This document shows positions 1 through 4,250 of a stretch of 6,815 nt of DNA, piece by piece. The stretch is from JAQGMO01 sp050954505 (GTDB taxonomy: Bacteria; Pseudomonadota; Gammaproteobacteria; Burkholderiales; Burkholderiaceae_D): positions 1-6,815 of the forward strand of contig JBPBPY010000357.1 of the NCBI GenBank assembly GCA_050954505.1, given 5' to 3'. Each line of letters opens with the position of its first letter. The stretch's first letter is position 1. The position numbers were made by a program, and so were the translations under genes. Under the pieces are notes generated by a model. It was not told where the DNA came from, did no database searches, and worked only from the letters and a program-made list of their open reading frames with translations.

Positions 1-138
1 CAGCTGGGCATCCTGGGGAAAGTCACACCAGTAGAGTTGCCCCAGCTTCGGCGCCGCCTTGATCCTGGGTTGAACGCGAGGTGGCTTGGCCTCGGGTTGG
101 GGTCCCTTGGGCGCGGGTTGTGGAATGTCGTCGTTCAT
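1..138 (-). CDS. PemK/MazF-type toxin family protein, 5' part only (runs off left edge)
   Basis: This is a partial gene of 46 codons, read from an ATG at 138 to the window edge with no stop. The product starts MNDDIPQPAPKGPQPEAKP and continues through a Pro/Lys/Arg-rich leader to GQLYWCDFPQDAQL at residues 33-46. The xLYWCDFP segment is the first beta strand of the PemK/MazF endoribonuclease fold, where family members normally read 'G(D/Q)(I/L)YW(C/V)DF'. A Pro-rich leader before it is, from memory, typical of a sphingomonad and rhizobial subgroup. The family cleaves mRNA and usually pairs with an antitoxin. The catalytic Arg and Ser/Thr lie beyond the edge, so activity cannot be judged. The start ATG overlaps the TGA of an upstream minus-strand frame by 4 bases (ATGA, 135-138), which suggests translational coupling. 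No strong Shine-Dalgarno sequence is visible, which fits coupling. The family call rests on a short motif. Confidence 0.68.
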   Translation of the reverse strand, partial: MNDDIPQPAPKGPQPEAKPPRVQPRIKAAPKLGQLYWCDFPQDAQL

Positions 139-284
139 GCATCTGCATCGGCGGGGATGGTGGCACGGTCAAGTATTTGGCGGACCGCCTCGGCCTTTTG
201 GAAGGGTGGATATACTGGCGGTTTGTAGTCGACAATCCCCGGCCTGCCACCGGCCGGTATAGTGACTGTTTCTATGCTCTGGAA
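135..284 (-). pseudogene. Start-less coding remnant overlapping the toxin gene
   Basis: This minus-strand frame is open for 49 codons between a TAA (285-287) and a TGA (135-137). The TGA overlaps the ATG of the toxin gene by 4 bases. Its product has a coding-like composition, for example IVDYKPPVYPPFQKAEAVRQ at about residues 17-36, and ends ILDRATIPADADA. It contains no ATG, GTG or TTG, so as it stands it cannot be an intact gene. The 4-base stop/start overlap is the usual arrangement of a coupled pair, so I infer it is the 3' end of a gene, possibly the antitoxin, whose 5' end was lost. The break would lie between about 285 and the terminator at 327. I do not recognise the family. Alternatively it starts at a rare ATT or ATA codon, or the open frame is chance. 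Confidence 0.4.
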
Positions 285-326
285 TTATTCCAGGGGATGC
301 CCGAGTATGGATATTATGACAAAGGA

Positions 327-356
327 AAAGCCGCCACTCTTTCGAGTGGCGGCTTT
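327..356 (-). terminator. Rho-independent terminator of the tRNA-like gene
   Basis: A perfect 12-bp stem (327-338 with 345-356) closes a 6-base loop. It lies one base beyond the 3' end of the tRNA-like gene. Read on the minus strand, the stem is followed by TTCCTTT, a T-rich tail, so it acts in the tRNA direction. The stem is GC-rich with a run of A/T pairs at its foot, as expected of an intrinsic terminator. Confidence 0.75.
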
Positions 357-357
357 C

Positions 358-430
358 AATACCTGGTAGGATTCGAACCCACATCTTCCCGTTCGTTAGG
401 CAGGTGCTCTATCCGTTGAGCTACAAGTCC
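358..430 (-). tRNA. tRNA-like gene, anticodon AAC by position with an Arg-like D arm; degenerate
   Basis: On the minus strand a 73-base cloverleaf can be drawn. The acceptor 5' arm GGACTTG is followed by U8 and A9, then D stem GCTC/GAGC with an 8-base loop containing GG, an anticodon stem CCTGC/ACGGG, a 5-base variable loop, and T stem GTGGG/CCTAC with loop TTCGAAT. The loop CTAACGA puts AAC (Val) at positions 34-36. The D arm (TAGCTCAACGGATAGAGC) instead matches bacterial tRNA-Arg, and the loop resembles the Arg-ACG loop CTACGAA with one extra A. Several features are degraded: the acceptor has a G-A mismatch and a terminal G-U pair, the anticodon stem closes with C-A, the discriminator is T, and no CCA is encoded. 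A terminator follows directly. It is clearly tRNA-derived, but function and identity are doubtful. It may be an element-borne tRNA or a decayed copy at an integration site. Confidence 0.7.
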
Positions 431-442
431 ACAGTCATCATT

Positions 443-471
443 TATATGGGAATGATGATGCGAACGAACAA
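443..471 (-). promoter_or_regulatory. Candidate promoter of the tRNA-like gene
   Basis: Upstream of the tRNA on the minus strand, CATATA (443-448, overlapping TATAAA at 441-446) lies about 13 bases before the 5' end. TTGTTC (466-471) lies 17 bases further up, giving a sigma70-like layout. An 8-bp inverted repeat (TCATCATT at 435-442 and AATGATGA at 451-458) brackets the -10 region and could be an operator. The match to consensus is only moderate. Confidence 0.35.
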
Positions 472-493
472 GGGGACAATCTGCTTGTATGGT

Positions 494-527
494 GTTACGA
501 TCTGAAACGACCGTTTCAGATCATAAC
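494..527. promoter_or_regulatory. 16+16 base palindrome, candidate operator or recombination site
   Basis: The arms GTTACGATCTGAAACG (494-509) and CGTTTCAGATCATAAC (512-527) are reverse complements at 15 of 16 positions, with a 2-base spacer; the inner 11 pairs are perfect. It lies between two divergent units, about 64 bases before the tRNA-like gene and 45 bases before the AT-rich gene at 572. A dimeric regulator site or a recombinase/resolvase core site would both look like this. It lacks a T-rich tail on either side, so a terminator is less likely. No family match is recognised. Confidence 0.5.
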
Positions 528-571
528 CTTATGGATTAGTCTCAACAGTTTAATTTATACATAGGTGTAGG

Positions 572-1195
572 ATGGAATATAATATAAACTTTAATAATCA
601 ACAGAATATTACCGTTAATAGTATGCAGCTACAACAGCTCGCAAAAGATTACCTGTACGGTTCTCCAGTTCAAAATAGAATATCAGAATATCTCTTACTT
701 GAGATTTTCCTCTATAACGTTGCTCTTGATATTGATCCGAGTGAGATATTTACAGCAATTTCCAATTTGGAGAATGGAATTATTAGCGGTGTTAAACCAG
801 CAACACAGTTTAAGAACTTACCGCTCATGGGGCTTTGGCATCAGCACTTCTTTTCTTCTAAATTTATAATTAATAACATAAGGCTTGGCCTTGGAAAAAA
901 TGGAACCGGTCGTCTGGTCAATGAAATATTTACTAGAGGTGGCTCACCTATAGTAACAAGAGAAATGATAAATGAGCTTTCTCATAGACTTGTGCATGAT
1001 TCTTTAGAGAGTAGAATTTCAGATAATAAAATTACTGGCGAATGGATAGTATTTATAAAACACAGTAATGTTAATTATTATTTATCGCTTGGACTTCACC
1101 AAGAAATAGATCAGATTATATATGATAAAATCATTTATAATTGTAAGAGGGACTTTCCTGACATTGAGGAATGGATATCTAATTCTAGAATATAG
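572..1195 (+). CDS. AT-rich orphan gene, unknown protein of 207 aa
   Basis: The product is a soluble protein with no signal peptide or membrane segment. I cannot name the family. Visible landmarks are an Asn/Gln-rich start (residues 1-20), a hydrophobic helix LLLEIFLYNVAL (41-52), an aromatic and His-rich stretch LMGLWHQHFFSSKFI (85-99), ELSHRLVHDS (135-144), and a C-terminal beta-like segment TGEWIVFIKHSNVNYYLSL (155-173). The repeated His residues (90, 92, 138, 142, 164, 176) could bind metal, but no standard motif is present. From memory, segments like GLWHKHFF and GEWIVFA+H occur together in unnamed proteins of accessory regions, so I suspect a real, spread family. The ATG at 572 is preceded by weak AGG sequences only. 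Its base composition, roughly a third GC by eye, and AT-rich codons differ from the neighbouring recombinase, which points to recent acquisition. It converges with the recombinase gene, 46 bases apart. Function unknown. Confidence 0.85.
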   Translation: MEYNINFNNQQNITVNSMQLQQLAKDYLYGSPVQNRISEYLLLEIFLYNVALDIDPSEIFTAISNLENGIISGVKPATQFKNLPLMGLWHQHFFSSKFIINNIRLGLGKNGTGRLVNEIFTRGGSPIVTREMINELSHRLVHDSLESRISDNKITGEWIVFIKHSNVNYYLSLGLHQEIDQIIYDKIIYNCKRDFPDIEEWISNSRI

Positions 1196-1241
1196 TGTGA
1201 GTTTTTGTTAACTTTAGTTTTCCATTGATAGTGGCTCAGAA

Positions 1242-1841
1242 TTAGGCAATGGGGTTAATAGCAGTAGCCAAGTCTATACTGCACGTCCTAACAATCGTCG
1301 CGCGCCCCACGTTATAGCTGTCAGCCAGCTCTTGCAGAGTCGCGCCATCTGCCCGTCGCTGCCGCGCCTCGGCCTGCTGCTGCAGTGTCAGGGCAGGCGG
1401 TCGGCCCATGTGCTTGCCACGCGCCTTCGCCCTCGTCCTGCCCTCGGCTGTCCGTACGCGGATCAGATCGCGTTCCACGTCTGCCAGACCGCCGAGAACG
1501 GCTAGCATCAACCGTCCCGTGCTGGTGCCGGTATTGGCCCACGGCTCGGCCAAAGATCGAAATTGCCCCCCGGCATCGGTAATCTGCTTCACAATGGCAA
1601 ACAGGTCGAAAGTGGATCGAGCAAGTCGGTCGATCCGCGTCACTGTCACCAGGTCGCCGGGTCGAACGGCTTTCAGCATCTGTTGCAGCTCTCGGCGGTC
1701 AGCTTGCGCACCGCTCGCTTTCTCACGAAACACAGTCGAACAACCGTCGCCCTTCAACTGCTCAAGCTGCGCATCGAGCGTCTGACCGTAGGTACTGACG
1801 CGAGCATAGCCGAGCCGGTTTTCAGGGATGGTTTCGGTCAT
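1242..1841 (-). CDS. Serine recombinase of the resolvase/invertase family
   Basis: This 199-aa protein catalyses site-specific strand exchange through a serine nucleophile. The N-terminal catalytic domain has the GYARVST motif (residues 11-17), giving Arg14 and nucleophile Ser16. Arg50 follows, then the IDRLARS motif (70-76) with Arg72 and Arg75, and a long E helix around LADVERDLIR (119-128). A Hin-like helix-turn-helix covers about 146-185 (GRPPALT, then LQELADSYNVGRATIVR). Length is normal for the small resolvase group that serves Tn3-type transposons, plasmids and invertible segments. Two oddities stand out. A 13-bp tandem duplication covers the start, moving the AGG ribosome site away from the ATG. 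The last 13 residues after VRT also depart from the usual short ending and lie in the AT-richer junction sequence. An in-frame TGA four codons upstream fixes the start at or below 1841. No transposase or terminal repeats are seen, so it may be a stranded remnant of an element. Confidence 0.93.
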   Translation of the reverse strand: MTETIPENRLGYARVSTYGQTLDAQLEQLKGDGCSTVFREKASGAQADRRELQQMLKAVRPGDLVTVTRIDRLARSTFDLFAIVKQITDAGGQFRSLAEPWANTGTSTGRLMLAVLGGLADVERDLIRVRTAEGRTRAKARGKHMGRPPALTLQQQAEARQRRADGATLQELADSYNVGRATIVRTCSIDLATAINPIA

Positions 1842-1857
1842 AGCTTTCGGTCATAGC
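1832..1857. repeat. 13-bp tandem duplication across the recombinase start codon
   Basis: TTTCGGTCATAGC occurs twice head to tail (1832-1844 and 1845-1857). On the minus strand each copy holds an ATG. The upstream ATG (at 1854) is well spaced from AGG but opens a frame of only 10 codons (MTESYDRNHP, then stop). The in-frame ATG (1841) is 13 bases farther away. The duplication therefore probably lowers or couples translation of the recombinase. Confidence 0.85.
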
Positions 1858-1870
1858 TAACCTGCTGGAA

Positions 1871-2008
1871 TCAGGCCCGCAAGCATTTTGTCCGAAAGTC
1901 TTGATTTATGGTGCGCAACGCGCGACTGACTGCGGGAGTGCAATTTGAGCAAGTGCCGTCCGAGTGGCTTGAGTAAGCCGCGACCATGTCAGCGCCGGCG
2001 GTGCGGTC
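1871..2008 (-). pseudogene. Decayed copy of the repeat-lipoprotein 3' end
   Basis: Translated on the minus strand from 2008, this stretch reads DRTAGADMVAAYSSHSDGT, then CSNCTPAVSRALRTIN. It aligns almost residue for residue with the C-terminal 36 residues of the lipoprotein encoded at 6547-6804 (DRTAGTNTSGAYPSQSDGT, then RENPRGTAVSRALGTTN), with one codon gap. At DNA level the best block matches at about 41 of 57 positions by hand count. The normal stop is lost and the frame runs on to a TGA at 1871-1873. Upstream of 2008 the frame reaches a TAG near 2050 and no signal peptide or lipobox is present, so the 5' part is missing or frameshifted. It lies 17 bases behind the duplicated recombinase start, which suggests the recombinase arrived at or beside an older copy of this gene. 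Confidence 0.65.
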
Positions 2009-2140
2009 GTGTCCCGACGGCCGAACCAGCCTCCGCCACGACTGCCGCTAACCAAACATGGTTCACCCTTCGTTAATCAAGCTTCGGCAATAATGGGCTA
2101 TTCGCTTAGGCAAATCTGTCGGCAATTGAGGAGCGAGACA

Positions 2141-2476
2141 ATGTATAGGTTCGTTGCGGCGGTAATTACTGTCGCCGCGTTCGCGGCTCCAGCCACCGCG
2201 CAGAACATCGGCGATATTGGCCGGGCGATCCAACAGCAGGTCCTGCCCCGACAGGGAGCTGATCCCAGATTGGAAGAGCGAGATCGCGCTATTTATGAGC
2301 AGGGTCGTCGTGATTCAGAACGTGCTGAACAAGGTCGGTTCGAGGATCGGCGCCGAGACAAACGACATGGTAACCCTCACCGACGCGAGGACAGTGCTCG
2401 CTACGAGCAAGACCGCCATCGCGCCGCAGATCGGTCCCGAGATGAGGATCAGCGGGCTTGGAGGGGTCGCTACTAA
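2141..2476 (+). CDS. Small exported, highly charged protein
   Basis: The product has 111 aa. I take the ATG at 2141 because GAGGAG (2128-2133) lies 7 bases before it and a clean signal peptide follows: MYRFVAAVITVAAFAAPATA, with probable cleavage after PATA at residue 20. The longer frame opening at 2009 has no ribosome site and runs over the lipoprotein relic. The mature part begins QNIGDIGRAIQQQ, and from about residue 41 it is dominated by Arg, Asp, Glu and Gln (for example RRDSERAEQGRFEDRRRDKR, 57-76), likely helical or disordered. It ends RAWRGRY. There is no lipobox or membrane anchor, so it should be periplasmic or secreted. I do not recognise a family, and such Arg/Glu-rich exported proteins are common in sphingomonads. 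No partner gene is in the same transcription unit; the next gene, 65 bases on, has foreign composition. Confidence 0.78.
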   Translation: MYRFVAAVITVAAFAAPATAQNIGDIGRAIQQQVLPRQGADPRLEERDRAIYEQGRRDSERAEQGRFEDRRRDKRHGNPHRREDSARYEQDRHRAADRSRDEDQRAWRGRY

Positions 2477-2541
2477 GCAGCAGAAATGGATTGCTCTACT
2501 AAATTGCCAACGTAAGCTAATCGACTTCATAGGAGACAAGA

Positions 2542-2823
2542 ATGGACGAGATGAAGCTTCTGGTAAGAGCCGGGATGATCTTCTCAGAGGCATTATGCCA
2601 AGCGTATAATCCAAATAAGACGTTTGTTACCGACTATAATCAGAATGTATTATCCCATGTTACCTGTATGAAGGCAAATCTTATTGAGAGTAATTACTTT
2701 GAAAAAAATTGGGAGGAACGCACAAAATATTATGATCTTAAAGTTGATGAGATAGTAGGGAAGTTAGCAGATGAACAGGCTAACTCTTCGAAATCCATTG
2801 AACCGGAATCTCTAATGATGTAA
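2542..2823 (+). CDS. AT-rich orphan gene, unknown protein of 93 aa
   Basis: The start is well supported, with AGGAGA (2531-2536) spaced 5 bases before the ATG. The protein is small, acidic to neutral and probably mostly helical. It has MKLLVRAGMIFSEALCQAY at residues 4-22, an aromatic stretch NYFEKNWEERTKYYDLKVDE at 51-70, and a polar tail ending SLMM. There is no signal peptide, though the N-terminal 4-22 segment is amphipathic. Cys19 and Cys42 are the only cysteines. I do not recognise it. Codon use and base composition are clearly AT-rich compared with the gene ending at 2476, and resemble the orphan at 572-1195, so both may come from the same kind of donor. The ATG sits next to a normal-composition leader, so the ribosome site may be host-derived. 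Confidence 0.72.
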   Translation: MDEMKLLVRAGMIFSEALCQAYNPNKTFVTDYNQNVLSHVTCMKANLIESNYFEKNWEERTKYYDLKVDEIVGKLADEQANSSKSIEPESLMM

Positions 2824-3177
2824 TGGCATTTTGCATTGGTTGATACCGGTCCGGTATGAATTGGCGGTAGCGATGGAAGGCTAGTTCTAGAAATTTGGCG
2901 CGCGTTTCCGTATTCGGAACGCCTTAGTTGGCTCAGTTTTCGATTGTGAGAAACAAGGGACTGATACTGTTTCGATTACCATAGACGGTGCCGAGAAAGA
3001 CAAGCAGTCGAACTCCCGCAAGAGACTGAATTTAGCGCACAGCTACCGCTGCGCAGACCTCAAATGCTGCATCCCTCGCCAGTGCCATCCCTATTGCATC
3101 GTTAACCTAGAGCGCCGGTCGTGTGCACATCATCTAGGTTCACCCCACCTCTGCGTGCGAGCCTAACAGACGTTACA

Positions 3178-3213
3178 CGTAATCGTGTTTACGATTTGCG
3201 GGCACGATTTGCG
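3178..3213. repeat. Cluster of ACGATTTGCG direct and inverted repeats
   Basis: ACGATTTGCG occurs at 3191-3200 and again at 3204-3213, a 13-base period. An inverted partner AATCGT (3181-3186) faces ACGATT (3191-3196), and CGTAA/TTACG (3178-3182 and 3189-3193) overlaps it. It lies about 80 bases before the TATAAT box at 3295. It could be a regulator binding cluster; two copies are too few to call iterons. Confidence 0.4.
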
Positions 3214-3294
3214 AGCTGGCGAGTAATAGCCTTTTACATCAGGCATGGATGGCATAGGTCAGAGCTTAGGTTTTCAGCAACGTCTCTTGCCCAC

Positions 3295-3300
3295 TATAAT
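3295..3300 (+). promoter_or_regulatory. Candidate -10 box for the repeat-protein gene
   Basis: A perfect TATAAT stands 112 bases before the ATG at 3413. Upstream, only TTTTCA (3271-3276, 18-base spacing) resembles a -35 box, so the promoter is uncertain and may depend on an activator. Confidence 0.3.
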
Positions 3301-3337
3301 GCCCTGCTTCTGCCATGGTCACGCGTTATAAACAGGG

Positions 3338-3357
3338 TGAACTAAGTCGTTAGTTCA
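3338..3357. promoter_or_regulatory. Operator-like inverted repeat upstream of the repeat-protein gene
   Basis: TGAACTAA and TTAGTTCA form a perfect 8-bp inverted repeat around the 4-base spacer GTCG. It lies 55 bases before the start codon at 3413 and about 38 bases after the TATAAT box, a position suited to repression or to a leader hairpin. There is no T-rich tail. Confidence 0.35.
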
Positions 3358-3412
3358 AATAATGCAAAGTCCTCAAGACTGTTTGCAAAATACAAAAGTA
3401 CGGAGATATGCC

Positions 3413-4171
3413 ATGAAGATTCAATCGCTCACTCTTGCTGCCGTGCTACTTGCTGGCACTGCATCTGCTCAGACAAGTAGCCGTCCGGTTACTCCTGGCA
3501 ACACAGCGCCGGGTGCTACGTCCAACGCTCCAATGCCTGGCGTGAACTCAAGCACTGGAACGACACCGGGCACTGGCATCGTGGACCGCAACACCGGTAC
3601 TGCAGCAGCCGCCGGCGACCGCAACCAGGCTGTAGCCACGACGGATGCTAACGCGCCCCAGCCGGCAAAGGGAGCAAACTCCTTCAGTGAAGGCGAAGCG
3701 CGGCGTCGGATCGAGAGCCACGGCTTCAGCGGCGTTGGCGCGCTGCATAAGGATGATGGTGGCGTGTGGCGCGGCACGGCGACAAAGGCCGGCACAGGTG
3801 CCGAAGTCTGGCTCGACTACAAGGGCAACGTTGGTCAGGACGGCGGCAGGAGGTCTTCTTCCGCAAGCACGGCTAACCCGCCGGGCACTGCTGCAGGGCG
3901 GGCAACCGACCAGGCTGTTGGTTCGAAAGGAACACAGACGAACCCGATCGGGCGCAACTTGGACGGCACCCACGGCAATCCGCCAGGCACGGCAGCAACC
4001 CGCACGATGGATCGCGCCCTGGGCACAAACACAACCGGCACAAACCCGGGAGCCAACATGCCTGACGGTACCCCAGGCAATCCACCCGGCACCGCAGCTG
4101 GTCGGACTATTGACCGCACGCTAGGCACCAATACTACCGGCACCAATCCGACTGGCTCAGCCCCTCGCTAG
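3413..4171 (+). CDS. Exported repeat protein with PepSY-like segment and NPPGTA repeats
   Basis: The product has 252 aa. The start at 3413 has CGGAGA (3401-3406) 6 bases upstream and begins a clean signal peptide, MKIQSLTLAAVLLAGTASAQ, cleaved near residue 18-20; an ATG 17 codons earlier lacks these. Residues 21-88 are Thr/Gly/Pro/Ala-rich and probably disordered. Residues 89-141 (NSFSEGEARRRIESHGFSGV, then GVWRGTATK and VWLDYKGNV) look like one PepSY-type alpha/beta unit, a fold found in periplasmic proteins and peptidase inhibitors. The C-terminal part is three near-tandem units of about 34 residues (155-188, 189-222, 223-252), each opening NPPGTA and containing D(R/Q)xxGT. The same unit builds the lipoprotein at 6547-6804. 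It is likely periplasmic or secreted. Function is unknown; the gene leads the plus-strand series with the YflT-like gene. Confidence 0.87.
   Translation: MKIQSLTLAAVLLAGTASAQTSSRPVTPGNTAPGATSNAPMPGVNSSTGTTPGTGIVDRNTGTAAAAGDRNQAVATTDANAPQPAKGANSFSEGEARRRIESHGFSGVGALHKDDGGVWRGTATKAGTGAEVWLDYKGNVGQDGGRRSSSASTANPPGTAAGRATDQAVGSKGTQTNPIGRNLDGTHGNPPGTAATRTMDRALGTNTTGTNPGANMPDGTPGNPPGTAAGRTIDRTLGTNTTGTNPTGSAPR
3875..4168 (+). repeat. Three tandem 102-bp coding repeats (NPPGTA units)
   Basis: The units are 3875-3976, 3977-4078 and a 90-base final unit 4079-4168. The second and third are closest (both carry NPPGTAA, GTNTTGTNP); the first is more diverged (GSKGTQTNP). Exact multiples of three keep the frame, so copy number could change by slippage or recombination without breaking the protein. 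Confidence 0.85.
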
Positions 4172-4182
4172 TTAGCCGTATC

Positions 4183-4211
4183 GGTGCCGGCGCCTACAAG
4201 GCGCCGGCACC
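4183..4211 (+). terminator. GC-rich hairpin between repeat-protein and YflT-like genes
   Basis: A perfect 12-bp stem (GGTGCCGGCGCC with its complement, 4183-4194 and 4200-4211) closes a 5-base loop, 11 bases after the stop at 4171. No T-run follows, so it may be a weak terminator or an RNA-protecting stem that lets the downstream gene be transcribed at a lower level. Confidence 0.5.
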
Positions 4212-4250
4212 ACCCAGGAACAAAAGCTACTGCAAGCTCAGGAACCTAAT

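Larger units (their letters stand above)
2824..3412. other. Gene-poor stretch with small repeats and a candidate promoter
   Basis: I see no convincing gene in these 589 bases. A plus frame at 3121-3345 has an ATG but no ribosome site and a composition unlike its neighbours. Another plus frame is open from a TAG near 2890 to a TAA near 3163 but contains no usable start codon. The stretch holds a short palindrome right after the orphan gene (ATACCGG/CCGGTAT, 2843-2857), an imperfect hairpin around 2900-2923, an 8-bp inverted repeat AACCTAGA/TCTAGGTT (3104-3111 and 3133-3140), and a cluster of ACGATT-type repeats at 3178-3213. A TATAAT box (3295-3300) and an operator-like repeat at 3338-3357 precede the next gene. 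It may be decayed coding DNA plus a long leader. Confidence 0.5.

Noticed and set aside
81..419. Plus-strand frame of 112 codons ending in GFEPTSSRSLGRCSIR
   Set aside because: It runs through the antisense of the tRNA-like gene; such VGFEPT-type peptides are known artefacts of translating tRNA genes backwards, and it overlaps the toxin and relic frames.
1862..2000. Possible res site upstream of the recombinase (TTGTCCGAAAG and GCCGTCCGAG motifs)
   Set aside because: The motifs are not arranged as the paired inverted subsites of a known res site, and most of the stretch is explained by the lipoprotein relic.
2009..2140. N-terminal extension of the small exported protein starting at 2009
   Set aside because: It lacks a ribosome site and would bury the signal peptide; the ATG at 2141 has GAGGAG at good spacing and begins the signal peptide.
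2890..3163. Start-less plus-strand frame with a plausible segment TDTVSITIDGAEKDKQ
   Set aside because: It contains no ATG, GTG or TTG, has several cysteines and mixed composition in its second half, and matches no family I recognise. It could be decayed coding DNA but cannot be supported.
3191..3213. Short direct repeats considered as a CRISPR array or iterons
   Set aside because: Only two 10-base copies at 13-base spacing, with no further units or replication gene nearby.
3121..3345. Plus-strand frame of 74 codons with ATG
   Set aside because: No ribosome site, random-looking composition, and it overlaps the TATAAT box and repeats ahead of the next gene.
3469..4146. Several long frames on both strands inside the repeat-protein gene
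   Set aside because: They are shadows created by the GC-rich in-frame repeats; none has a signal or ribosome site matching that of the gene at 3413.
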